A DNA stretch of 64,000 nt from Shewanella sp. OMA3-2 (lineage in GTDB: Bacteria > Pseudomonadota > Gammaproteobacteria > Enterobacterales > Shewanellaceae): assembly GCF_021513195.1 (NCBI RefSeq), contig NZ_CP090974.1:1934001-1998000 (forward strand). The letters run 5' to 3'. The position numbers and the translations under genes were made by a program. Shown here piece by piece: positions 20,077-28,310 of the stretch (its first letter is position 1; every line of letters starts with the position of its first letter). Below the pieces are notes generated by a model, which saw only the letters and a program-made list of their open reading frames with translations, ran no database searches and was not told the DNA's origin.

Positions 20077-20158
20077 GGGTCGTTAGCTCAGTCGTTCTTG
20101 AAACATAGACAGTTGGCTTTTGTTCCAGTTAATCATTTATGGTTAGCAAAACCAAGAT
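20077..20158 (+). pseudogene. 82-bp tRNA-Lys 5'-half unit
   Basis: Truncated unit, nearly identical to the one at 19565, located directly before intact copy 4. Confidence 0.75.
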
Positions 20159-20234
20159 GGGTCGTTAGCTCAGTCGGTAGAGCAGTTGGCTTTTAACCAA
20201 TTGGTCGAAGGTTCGAATCCTTCACGACCCACCA
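20159..20234 (+). tRNA. tRNA-Lys (anticodon TTT), copy 4
   Basis: Full 76-base cloverleaf with CCA, identical to copy 1. Confidence 0.97.
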
Positions 20235-20273
20235 CTTTATTTGAGAGTGGTAAAATAATTCACTTGTATCGTT

Positions 20274-20349
20274 GGGTCGTTAGCTCAGTCGGTAGAGCAG
20301 TTGGCTTTTAACCAATTGGTCGAAGGTTCGAATCCTTCACGACCCACCA
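20274..20349 (+). tRNA. tRNA-Lys (anticodon TTT), copy 5
   Basis: Full 76-base cloverleaf with CCA, identical to copy 1. Confidence 0.97.
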
Positions 20350-20408
20350 CTTTTTAAATAGTGGATAAAGAATTTAAAGTAATACAGTTTATAAAGCAAA
20401 ACTAGATG

Positions 20409-20484
20409 GGGTCGTTAGCTCAGTCGGTAGAGCAGTTGGCTTTTAACCAATTGGTCGAAGGTTCGAATCCTTCACGACCCACCA
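20409..20484 (+). tRNA. tRNA-Lys (anticodon TTT), copy 6
   Basis: Full 76-base cloverleaf with CCA. There is an extra G just before the first base (GGGG), so 5' processing by RNase P fixes the mature end. Confidence 0.96.
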
Positions 20485-20543
20485 CTTTTCCTCTCGTCTA
20501 ATATCATCTCCAGTTAAATATTATCGGTTAGCAAAACCAAGAT

Positions 20544-20636
20544 GGGTCGTTAGCTCAGTCACTTTTCGTTTAGATCAAAAGCTGCAATTGGCTTTTAACC
20601 AATTGGTCGAAGGTTCGAATCCTTCACGACCCACCA
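20544..20636 (+). pseudogene. tRNA-Lys-like gene with D-arm replacement, copy 1
   Basis: 93 bases. Acceptor, anticodon (TTT), variable and T-arms plus CCA are intact, but the six bases GGTAGA of the D-arm are replaced by a 23-base segment that contains its own small inverted repeat CTTTT/AAAAG. Position 27 is A, which makes the anticodon stem fully Watson-Crick (ATTGG/CCAAT). Confidence 0.75.
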
Positions 20637-20765
20637 CTTTTTTACATCTCCAACTCCCCGTATTTAACCCTTCAGTGCTTGAAATCATTTATACCAGTTT
20701 TTCATTTCCTGAATTACCATCCGTTGAATTCCCGTTAACCATTTAAATATCAACAAAACCAAGAT

Positions 20766-20847
20766 GAACCATTAGCTCAGTCGTTCTTGAAATATAGACA
20801 GTTGGCTTTTGTTCCAGTTAAATATTATCGGTTAGCAAAACCAAGAT
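20766..20847 (+). pseudogene. 82-bp tRNA-Lys 5'-half unit, divergent
   Basis: The first bases are mutated (GAACCATTAGCTCAGTCG), but the central segment and the tail match the other 82-bp units. Confidence 0.65.
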
Positions 20848-20940
20848 GGGTAGTTAGCTCAGTCACTTTTCGTTTAGATCAAAAGCTGCAGTTTTCTTTT
20901 AACCAATTGGTCGAAGGTTCGAATCCTTCACGACCCACCA
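20848..20940 (+). pseudogene. tRNA-Lys-like gene with D-arm replacement, copy 2
   Basis: Same 23-base D-arm segment, with substitutions in the acceptor (GGGTAGT) and the anticodon stem 5' strand (GTTTT). The 3' half and CCA are unchanged. Confidence 0.7.
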
Positions 20941-20999
20941 CTTTTCCTCTCGTCTAATATCATATCCAGTTAAATATTATCGGTTAGCAAAACCAAGAT

Positions 21000-21092
21000 A
21001 GGTCGTTAGCTCAGTCACTTTTCGTTCAGATCAAGTGCTGCAGTTGGCTTTTAACCAATTGGTCGAAGGTTCGAATCCTTCACGACCCACCA
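21000..21092 (+). pseudogene. tRNA-Lys-like gene with D-arm replacement, copy 3
   Basis: The first base is A rather than G, and the D-arm segment has a variant ending CAGATCAAGTGCTG. The 3' half with CCA is intact. It starts 152 bases after copy 2. Confidence 0.7.
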
Positions 21093-21151
21093 CTTTTCCT
21101 CTCGTCTAATATCATCTCCAGTTAAATATTATCGGTTAGCAAAACCAAGAT

Positions 21152-21244
21152 GGGTCGTTAGCTCAGTCACTTTTCGTTTAGATCAAAAGCTGCAATTGGC
21201 TTTTAACCAATTGGTCGAAGGTTCGAATCCTTCACGACCCACCA
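21152..21244 (+). pseudogene. tRNA-Lys-like gene with D-arm replacement, copy 4
   Basis: Matches copy 1 of this type over its 93 bases, including A27 in the anticodon stem. It starts 152 bases after copy 3. Confidence 0.72.
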
Positions 21245-21303
21245 CTTTTCCTCTCGTCTAATATCATATCCAGTTAAATATTATCGGTTAGCAAAACCAA
21301 GAT

Positions 21304-21397
21304 GGGTCGTTAGCTCAGTCACTTTTCGTTTAGATCAAAAGCTGCAGTTGGCTTTTAACCAATTGGTCGAAGGTGCGAATCCTTCACGACCCCACCA
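21304..21397 (+). pseudogene. tRNA-Lys-like gene with D-arm replacement, copy 5
   Basis: As copy 4, but with a T-loop change (TTC to TGC) and one extra C in the acceptor 3' strand. It starts 152 bases after copy 4. Confidence 0.7.
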
Positions 21398-21456
21398 CTT
21401 TTCCTCTCGTCTAATATCATATCCAGTTAAATATTATCGGTCAGCAAAACCAAGAT

Positions 21457-21548
21457 GGGTCGTTAGCTCAGTCACTCTTTGTTCAGATCAAGTGCTGCAG
21501 TTGGCTTTTAACCCATTGGTCGAAGGTTTAAATCTCACAACTCAACAC
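21457..21548 (+). pseudogene. tRNA-Lys-like gene with D-arm replacement, copy 6 (decayed end)
   Basis: 5' half as above, but the T-arm and acceptor 3' strand are lost (AGGTTTAAATCTCACAACTC), so it cannot be processed as a tRNA. This is the last unit of the array, 153 bases after copy 5. Confidence 0.65.
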
Positions 21549-22043
21549 TTGTTTATTTCTGCGTATTAAACTCTTCATTAGTTAACATCATGCAGTAAAT
21601 CCTTTTAAATCTAATAAACAATTTTCTGAAACACACAGCCTAAAATAGATCACATGCTAATAAGGGGTGGTATAGCGGCTGTAAGCTAATATCAGCTGTT
21701 AAATAGGGGAGGTGGATATCAGTAAATACACCCAAGTATAGCTTGTTGATAAACAGTGATGTTAGCCACATTAACGCAGTGAGTAATATAAAAGGCTGTT
21801 TGATAAGTGTTTCTTACTTTGTGTTAACGCTTTTGATGACGCAGATTTTTTGATGAGGCTGAGATACTTGGTACTACTAAGGCTGTAGTGTGGCGATTAA
21901 CCATGCCTGACTCTGTCTATATCACTCCGCTATAGATCCCGCTATAAATCCCGCTATAAATCACTCCACTGTATATAACCTAGCGAGTGTGGTTGAGCTG
22001 AAATACAGCGATTGGGAACAAAGGGTAAGGTGAAATTTAGTCA
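21549..22043. other. Non-coding region between the tRNA array and the LapG/LapD operon
   Basis: About 500 bases with no plausible ORF. A short degenerate tandem repeat (CCGCTATA, about 13-base period, three or four copies) lies near 21928-21965. I see no T-run hairpin that would end the tRNA transcript. Confidence 0.4.
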
Positions 22044-22048
22044 ATAAA

Positions 22049-22070
22049 AAAGCCCATATAAATGGGCTTT
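22049..22070. terminator. Terminator of the lapG-lapD operon (probably bidirectional)
   Basis: Stem AGCCCAT/ATGGGCT with a four-base loop, with A-run and T-containing tract flanking. It lies downstream of the minus-strand operon. Confidence 0.75.
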
Positions 22071-22103
22071 AAAAATAACTAGATGAACTAGTGAAACAGG
22101 GGA

Positions 22104-22595
22104 TTAGTTGCCAGAAACGCCGTTTCCGCCGCCACCGCCGCCACCGCCATTATTTCCACCGGTATTACCTTGGCCTTGGCCAGGGTTCGGTCTATTAGAA
22201 GCATTTATAGCCGTTTGGTTGCCTGAATTGCCAGAGTTGTTACTACCAGCAGCAGTCGCTATTTGAGTTGCTGCGGCAACAACACTTGCAGAAACACCGT
22301 TTGCTGCAGCAACTGCAGCAATAAGGTCTGTTGATACGCCAGCTTGCTGAGCCGCGGCAAGTATTTTAGTCTGAGCAGCTTCATCAGCACCAGCAGCAAC
22401 AAGAGCTGCAGCTAAAATGGCTTCAGCTTCAGCCGCAGTAGAGTTTGCAAACATTTGTTCGGTATATTCGCCTACAGTACCAGCTTCAACAGCAGCCTGT
22501 AAGCCAGCATTATATTCTTCTAGGCTGACAGCTGAAACACCTGCAGACAATAAAAGAGAAAGTACAACCGCAGCGGTTTGTAACTTGCGCATCAT
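22104..22595 (-). CDS. Small secreted Ala/Gly-rich protein with LapG-like TAAG site
   Basis: 163 residues, not a family I recognise. A signal peptide (about 1-22, VVLSLLLSAGVSA|VSLEEY) is followed by an Ala-rich helical segment (about 50-117) with short Ala-Ala repeats. The tail is Gly/Asn/Ser-rich (about 118-163) and includes eight consecutive glycines near the end. The junction of the two parts carries T114-A115-A116-G117, the same tetrapeptide that LapG cleaves in the adhesin LapA; another AAG lies at 67-69. It is the last gene of an apparent lapG-lapD operon, 18 bases after lapD, with AAGGA before the ATG. A role as LapG substrate is inference only; Ala-rich proteins reach AAG easily by chance. 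Confidence 0.65.
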   Translation of the reverse strand: MMRKLQTAAVVLSLLLSAGVSAVSLEEYNAGLQAAVEAGTVGEYTEQMFANSTAAEAEAILAAALVAAGADEAAQTKILAAAQQAGVSTDLIAAVAAANGVSASVVAAATQIATAAGSNNSGNSGNQTAINASNRPNPGQGQGNTGGNNGGGGGGGGNGVSGN

Positions 22596-22613
22596 TGTGT
22601 TCCTTACAATTAG

Positions 22614-24674
22614 TTAAAAATCATTAAGTTTAAGTTCTGTTTCAATTGTATCAGCACTTACTCGCAAAAGTGTATTAAAATTACGCACAGAGTACAAGCC
22701 GTTTCCCTGTAGGCCGTCAATGTTCAATTGCACGCATTGCTGGCTTATCGCTAAGGTTTCTATTTGTGGTGCTATCATTTTAATCCCAATACCATGGCAT
22801 ATCTGGGTAATGGTTTGAATGAAAAACTGTGTATCTGATTGTTCTATATCACGTATGTAACTGCCATCAATTTTAATGTAGTCCACGTCTAAATTTTTAA
22901 TGTATTGGAACGAGCTTAAACTAGAGCCAAAACGCTCAATAGCAACTTCAATGTTTAATGCTTTCGACTGACGAATAAATTGCTTAGTTGACTCCAGTGA
23001 CAGCATCGCACCAGACTCATTAAACTCAAACAACAAGGGCGGCAGTTTCGACTGCAATTGTTTGTAAGTTGCAAATAGCCATTCAGTAAAGACAGTATTG
23101 TGTTGTGCATGGTTACTAATGTTGATCGCCACACGGGTATTTTTAACATGATGTAGTTTGTAAAAAATAAAACAAATAACCGTTTGCTCTAACTCTTGCA
23201 GCAAACCTAAACGTTCAGCCATAGCAAACACATCAATGGTCGATAGCGTTTCATTGTTATGTTTGAATCGCACAAAACACTCTACATAAAGCAGTTGGCT
23301 ATGGGTATCAACCACAGGCTGCAGCATCAAATCAAACAGCTTGTCTAATGGAATACACTTAATCGCAAAATCCTGCGGCTTAGTGTGAATGATCTCAGCT
23401 TTAAAATACTCAGTAAACCTCTTCAGAATCACCACCCACTCTTCACGTGAATGGGTTGAGGTAGCAGGCGATGAGGTTAATCCCATTGCCGGAGAGTCTA
23501 AGTAACTGTCATGGGTTAACTGGGTATCTAAACGTTGCGCGGCATCAGAAAAGGTTTCTGAGTAGTCAACACTGGTTAATGCATGCTTTGCAAAACCCTG
23601 GATAAACCGATTGGTGTTTGCTACCGAAAACGCATCGCCCATTTTGCCATCTAAAACAGACACTAGGTCATGGGTGGTTTGCGACAAAATAGCAAACTCA
23701 GATCCCGACACCCTATAAATGCTGACATCACTATAAAGCGATACTTGGTCAGCTAGAATCGTCGCGCCTTCAGTAATGTATGCATCACCGTGGGTGTAAC
23801 CCTCAGTATCGTTAATATACTGTAATGACGTTAACGACACTAAACCAAAATATAAACGGTTTCCGTTGGTTTCTGCTTCATGTTTTAACGAGTCAAACGC
23901 CTTCATCAATGCGCGTCTGTTAGGTAGGCCTGTGTGACTGTCGATATACACTTCTTTGGATAACTTTTCAGCGTGCAGTGTTTGTTCTGAAAACGAGCGC
24001 TGAATATTCGTCACCATTTTGTTAATCGCATTTACTACCGTGTTTAACTCGGTCGTAAAGGGTTTGATCGGGTTTAGGTCAAAGCGCTTTTCAATCACCG
24101 CCTCAGCCTGTAGTTCAATCCGTTTTAGCGGTGCAAGTACCGACTTAATAATCAAGTAAGCAAACAATAAAGCGATAAAAAATTGCATCAAAGTGGTCGT
24201 TAATGCACTAATGCTATGGTCCCACAATGTTTTATAAGACGTACCCGCATGGGACTGTACTTCAAGTGTACCGGCTATGTTCCAACCATTGCTGACTTCA
24301 CTTACCATTACCGGTGGCGTTAACGGCAGTAAAGCCATAAACCATTTAGGTACACCAAAATTACCGTGTTTATTAAGCCGCTCAAACTTAAGCTCACCTT
24401 CAACATTGGTAAACGAAATACGCTGATAGTAACCCGAGTCAAAAATAGCATTCGTCATGGTTGCTGCAATCACCATACCTTCTTCATCCATATAAGGGGA
24501 TATAGACAAGCCTAAACTAATGGCCGCCCCTTGTGCATGAGACGCTAATTGCTCATTTAAATAACTGCGCATGTTAGACACGTTATTATAAAGCGACGCA
24601 CCAAAACTGAACAAAGACAAACACGCAATCAGCAAATATAACTGCGCCCGTAAAGACATTCCCTTTCTAAACAT
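22614..24674 (-). CDS. LapD-type c-di-GMP receptor (degenerate GGDEF-EAL)
   Basis: 686 residues: a membrane helix (about 10-30), a periplasmic LapD/MoxY-N domain (about 31-150) with the loop KWFMALLP that corresponds to the LapG-contacting Trp region, a second helix (about 157-178), HAMP (about 180-235), a GGDEF domain (about 245-400) and an EAL domain (about 430-680). Both output domains look inactive: SGSEF in place of GGDEF, VECFVR at the EAL position and ERFG in place of DDFG, while KID is kept. This matches LapD, which binds c-di-GMP through its EAL domain and sequesters the protease LapG. It starts 12 bases after the lapG stop. Confidence 0.88.
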   Translation of the reverse strand: MFRKGMSLRAQLYLLIACLSLFSFGASLYNNVSNMRSYLNEQLASHAQGAAISLGLSISPYMDEEGMVIAATMTNAIFDSGYYQRISFTNVEGELKFERLNKHGNFGVPKWFMALLPLTPPVMVSEVSNGWNIAGTLEVQSHAGTSYKTLWDHSISALTTTLMQFFIALLFAYLIIKSVLAPLKRIELQAEAVIEKRFDLNPIKPFTTELNTVVNAINKMVTNIQRSFSEQTLHAEKLSKEVYIDSHTGLPNRRALMKAFDSLKHEAETNGNRLYFGLVSLTSLQYINDTEGYTHGDAYITEGATILADQVSLYSDVSIYRVSGSEFAILSQTTHDLVSVLDGKMGDAFSVANTNRFIQGFAKHALTSVDYSETFSDAAQRLDTQLTHDSYLDSPAMGLTSSPATSTHSREEWVVILKRFTEYFKAEIIHTKPQDFAIKCIPLDKLFDLMLQPVVDTHSQLLYVECFVRFKHNNETLSTIDVFAMAERLGLLQELEQTVICFIFYKLHHVKNTRVAINISNHAQHNTVFTEWLFATYKQLQSKLPPLLFEFNESGAMLSLESTKQFIRQSKALNIEVAIERFGSSLSSFQYIKNLDVDYIKIDGSYIRDIEQSDTQFFIQTITQICHGIGIKMIAPQIETLAISQQCVQLNIDGLQGNGLYSVRNFNTLLRVSADTIETELKLNDF

Positions 24675-24686
24675 AATATTTAATCC

Positions 24687-25337
24687 TTATTCACCGTTTT
24701 CTATACGTTGCATTAAAACCGACCAATCGGTAGTGCCTTTACTATCTGGTTTTGCCGAACTTAACCCATGCGCCTTAGCTAACCATAAACCTTGCCCATT
24801 AAATGAATAAATTGGTTTTAAATCGGGTCGACGATTGGCCGATAACACCTTACGATTAAGGTTATCTAATACAAGGGGCAAAGATGATGGCGTTTCAAAG
24901 TAAATTAATACCATATGTGGCTCATCAAAAGTTAACGAGCGCACATACATTAACCGCAGCTTGTGTTCATCCATTCCCATGCCAAGCAAAGTCATGTATT
25001 TGAAAATTGCATAATCTTCACAATCGCCCGCACCAGTGCCTAAAGACTCTGTCGGCGTAGCCCAGTAATCTAAGGTGTTCCAGTGTGCTAAATCAGACTT
25101 AAAATTAATACGCCTATTGGCAAAGGTATTGGCCAATAGCAATCTGTCATAATCATCTAAATCGCGACCTTCATTTATGGTTTCACGCCAGTCATAAAAA
25201 TCATTTAGTTTTGCTTCGCCGTAACGCTGGTTTATACCAGCAAAAAAATCGTCATTAAACAAACCGTCGCTTAACGTGGCAAAACACACAGCCGAAAACA
25301 CCACAGGCATCATTAACCAGTGGCGATATTTACTCAT
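24687..25337 (-). CDS. LapG-type periplasmic cysteine protease
   Basis: 216 residues of the bacterial transglutaminase-like cysteine protease family (DUF920). An N-terminal signal/anchor helix (about 5-22) is followed by the catalytic triad Cys106 (GAGDCEDYA), His141 (DEPHMVLIYF) and Asp158 (PLVLDNL). In the known Lap system LapG removes the N-terminal retention module of a giant adhesin when c-di-GMP is low, releasing cells from biofilm. It heads the operon with lapD. Shewanella also has bpfG/bpfD beside bpfA; no adhesin or type I secretion genes are seen here. Confidence 0.9.
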   Translation of the reverse strand: MSKYRHWLMMPVVFSAVCFATLSDGLFNDDFFAGINQRYGEAKLNDFYDWRETINEGRDLDDYDRLLLANTFANRRINFKSDLAHWNTLDYWATPTESLGTGAGDCEDYAIFKYMTLLGMGMDEHKLRLMYVRSLTFDEPHMVLIYFETPSSLPLVLDNLNRKVLSANRRPDLKPIYSFNGQGLWLAKAHGLSSAKPDSKGTTDWSVLMQRIENGE

Positions 25338-26592
25338 ATCAAAAAAAACACATTTAATACGCGCTATTCCTGCTGTTTATCAATGAATTAGAAAAAGTTA
25401 ATCATAATCAACTTATCAAGGTAAGTTAATTGGCAACAATAATGATGCACATCATAATCTAGTTAACCGTTAAACGACAATAAAATGACAACTCGAAAGC
25501 AAAGTCTTTTTAATTGAATCTATTGCCATTTTTCTAAGTAAGCCAAAAGTGTGACAGATGTTTAACAGGCAATATCGAGTGCAAAAAAACGTGAGCAAAA
25601 CGTTAAACAGGAAAGTTAAATCAATTTCAAAACCCATTCCGCTAAATCTAAACCGCGACGTTAAGTTTAGGTAAGCTCAAGCTAAATTCAACCGCAGTAT
25701 TTTAAAGCGGCGGTTTTTTGACAAAAGTCATATTAGTTAATCATATTCGTTAGTCATATTGACTGAATAGCAGTGGCAGCAGGTTGATCGTTAAATAACA
25801 AATTGGCTCGAAACATCCCAGTTAGTCGCTAAAGCTTTTTATCACAGTCCAATTTTAACCTGGCTAAGGCAGAGGTGCACAGTAAGGCCACAGTAAGACA
25901 TATGAATAATAACGAATTACGCTAAGTAGTTGTGCCCATATGGCAGTAATAATATGGCCAGAATAATCATGGCGAAACAATATAACTGTAACAATTGCCA
26001 CATAAGCTATGCCATAAACGTCAGCACTAGCAGCGCAACAGCAATGCAATAAACAATGGCAGTAAACAATGACAATACAAGCAATGTGAGACCTTACGGT
26101 AAGGCCGTTGCTAGTTGCTAGTAAGAAAGAATGTAAGTAAGCATAAAGGGCTAGGGTGAAGTTTTAAGCGGATAAATTAACCAAACACTTACACAGTAAC
26201 TAATGTGATTTCAAGCGATTAAAGTGGTAACAAAAGAACATGAAAAAAATCATTAACAAAAAACGCCGCAAAGCGTCAAAAAACTGTCATTAATTTGTTG
26301 GATACCATATAATCTGCGAATTATCAGTGAGCGGATGAAGCACTAGCAGTAAAAAAGGAAATTTTAAACAAGGCATGAAGCCATACACAGCTACTTTTGA
26401 GCCAAAATCAGCCGATTTCACTCCTCTAGCTTTTCTGTGTCCCTTTCCCTTGGTTATTTCCTGTTGTATCTCAAACACCCACTTAATGCATACCGCATTA
26501 GGTGATGTTAGCAGAGCATAACGACTACTTTAGTCTGATACCCCAACACTCTTTTTAAAGAGTGGTAAATCAAGCAAAAATTGAAGCGCACA
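25338..26592. other. Gap of about 1.25 kb upstream of the polysaccharide locus
   Basis: AT-rich, with no confident gene. Visible items: a palindrome CCTTACGGTAAGG at 26092-26104; a hairpin ACGC/GCGT flanked by A/T-runs near 26262-26282 that reads as a leftward terminator; a 62-codon minus-strand ORF (26290-26478) ending just before that hairpin, with no ribosome site and no recognised family; and a CACTCTTT/AAAGAGTG hairpin near 26548-26565. The region looks like decayed or repeat-derived DNA plus the long leader of the polysaccharide operon. Confidence 0.4.
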
Positions 26593-26630
26593 CAGCAATC
26601 TGGAAGCTGCAATCTAGTGGCGGTAGCGTG
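26593..26630 (+). promoter_or_regulatory. JUMPStart element with ops (RfaH loading site)
   Basis: The 38-base element follows the JUMPStart consensus (CAG...TCTGG.AGCTG...) and ends in the ops core GGCGGTAGCGTG at 26619-26630. RfaH loads at ops-paused RNA polymerase and suppresses termination through long surface-polysaccharide operons. It lies 78 bases before wecB. Confidence 0.88.
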
Positions 26631-26707
26631 TCTTTTTTTAATGGTGGCTTGCACAGGTTTACTATTTAAACATTCTTAATGGAACTAACTTAAAGCTAGG
26701 ATTGGAT

Positions 26708-27847
26708 ATGATCAAAGTATTATCAGTATTTGGCACCAGACCCGAAGCCATCAAAATGGCACCCTTGGTTAAGGCTTTAGAAGTCGCAAATGGCATTGAA
26801 GCCAAAGTGTGTGTTACCGCGCAGCACCGTGAAATGCTTGACCAAGTACTGAACTTATTTGAAATAACACCAGACTATGATCTTAATATCATGAAACCTG
26901 GCCAAACCCTTTATGACGTTACCACTAATATTTTACTGGGCTTAAAGCCAGTGTTAGAAGAATTCAAACCTGACATAGTGTTAGTGCATGGTGACACAGC
27001 AACTACCTTATCAGCCAGTTTAGCCGCTTATTACCAACAAATTCCGGTAGGGCATGTTGAAGCAGGGTTAAGAACCGGCAATATATATTCACCCTGGCCA
27101 GAAGAAGGTAACCGTAAACTCACCAGCGCCATAGCCACATTGCATTTTGCGCCTACATCCTCTTCACAAGCCAACTTAGTGAATGAAGGTATTAATTCAA
27201 ACCTTATTACCATAACCGGTAACACAGTTATTGATGCACTATTAACCATTAAAGCCAAGCTAGAAAACGATGTACAACTAAATAAAACGCTGGCGCAGCA
27301 ATATCCGGTAATCGATAGCAGTAAAAAAATGATTTTAGTTACAGGCCATCGCCGTGAAAGTTTTGGTGGCGGATTCGAGCGTATTTGTGAGGCGCTAGTC
27401 ACTATTGCCAATAGTCATCCAGAGTGCCAAATTATTTATCCAGTACATTTAAACCCAAATGTACGTGAGCCTGTTAACCGTATTCTTGAAAATGTAAAAA
27501 ATGTCCACTTAATCGAGCCTCTAGATTATTTGCCTTTTGTGTACTTTATGAATCAGTCGCATATTATTTTAACCGACTCTGGCGGAATTCAAGAAGAGGC
27601 GCCTTCATTAGGTAAGCCTGTGTTAGTGATGCGTGACACCACTGAACGACCAGAAGCAGTTGATGCCGGTACGGTTAAGTTAGTGGGTACAGACAAACAA
27701 GCGATTATTGATGCTATTGAAACCTTATTGGTGGATCAGGTGCAATATAACACCATGAGCAAGGCTCATAACCCATATGGTAATGGTCACGCTTGCAACA
27801 TCATCATAGACACAATAAAGCAGCACTTTAGCCAAAAAGTTAACTAA
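26708..27847 (+). CDS. wecB: UDP-N-acetylglucosamine 2-epimerase (non-hydrolysing)
   Basis: 379 residues, WecB/MnaA family, converting UDP-GlcNAc to UDP-ManNAc. Signatures: N-terminal [24 protein letters not shown] with the catalytic Asp, HVEAGLRTG with the catalytic Glu, [12 protein letters not shown] with the His, and [10 protein letters not shown] for UDP binding. A TTG two codons upstream is less likely than this ATG, which has AGGA six bases before it. It is the first gene of the polysaccharide locus and is separated from wecC by a repeat-filled gap. Confidence 0.94.
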   Translation: MIKVLSVFGTRPEAIKMAPLVKALEVANGIEAKVCVTAQHREMLDQVLNLFEITPDYDLNIMKPGQTLYDVTTNILLGLKPVLEEFKPDIVLVHGDTATTLSASLAAYYQQIPVGHVEAGLRTGNIYSPWPEEGNRKLTSAIATLHFAPTSSSQANLVNEGINSNLITITGNTVIDALLTIKAKLENDVQLNKTLAQQYPVIDSSKKMILVTGHRRESFGGGFERICEALVTIANSHPECQIIYPVHLNPNVREPVNRILENVKNVHLIEPLDYLPFVYFMNQSHIILTDSGGIQEEAPSLGKPVLVMRDTTERPEAVDAGTVKLVGTDKQAIIDAIETLLVDQVQYNTMSKAHNPYGNGHACNIIIDTIKQHFSQKVN

Positions 27848-27863
27848 TACCAGAAAGCACTTG

Positions 27864-28213
27864 CCGTCATTCCCGAATGCTTTAATCGGGGATCCAGGTG
27901 TAGCTCTAAAGCACTTGCCCGTAACAGCCAAAGCCTAACACCTAGATTCCGGCCCACAAGCATTACCGGAATGACGTATTCGGTCCGTCATTCCCGAGAT
28001 CCTTTATCGGGAATCCAGGTGTAGCACTTAAGCACTTGCCGTCATCCTCGAATGCTTTAATCGGGGATCCAGGCGTTGAACTTAAGCACTTGCCCGTAAC
28101 AGCCAAAGCCTAACACCTAGATTCCGGCCCACAAGCATTACCGGAATGACGTATTCGGTCCGTCATTCCCGAGGTCTTTTATCGGGAATCCAGGTGTTGA
28201 GCTTAAGCACTTG
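27864..28213. repeat. Two tandem 175-bp repeats (dispersed palindromic element family)
   Basis: Units begin at 27864 and 28039. Each holds two inverted-repeat blocks, for example CGAATGCTTTAATCGGGGATC and GGCCCACAAGCATTACCGGA; each unit also carries a second GTCATTCCCGA block. On the opposite strand they match the repeats at 44682-45754, so the same family lies near both ends of the locus in opposite orientations. No ORF here looks coding. Confidence 0.8.
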
Positions 28214-28310
28214 CCGTTGCTTTTAAACTCAGCCAAACCAGTCAGAGTTCAATTTGGCCAGTGCTTTACAAATACGTATCAAATTCAATTTAAGTTTACT
28301 AGGAAATATC

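Noticed and set aside
19990..20196. ORF running through tRNA copies 3 and 4
   Set aside because: It is composed of tRNA sequence and spacer; the tRNA explanation is complete.
19319..21548. Repeated units resembling a CRISPR array
   Set aside because: The repeated parts are tRNA-Lys genes and fragments of 76-93 bases with long, mutually similar spacers, and no cas genes are near.
22104..22595. PEP-CTERM or LPXTG-type sorting signal on the Gly-rich secreted protein
   Set aside because: The C-terminus is Gly/Asn/Ser with no hydrophobic helix or basic tail.
25864..26049. 61-codon minus-strand ORF upstream of lapG
   Set aside because: Low-complexity Ala/Cys/Tyr/Val-rich translation, no ribosome site and no conserved-looking motif.
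26290..26478. 62-codon minus-strand ORF as a gene
   Set aside because: No ribosome site and no recognised domain. It is mentioned only as part of the gap, because a terminator-like hairpin follows it.
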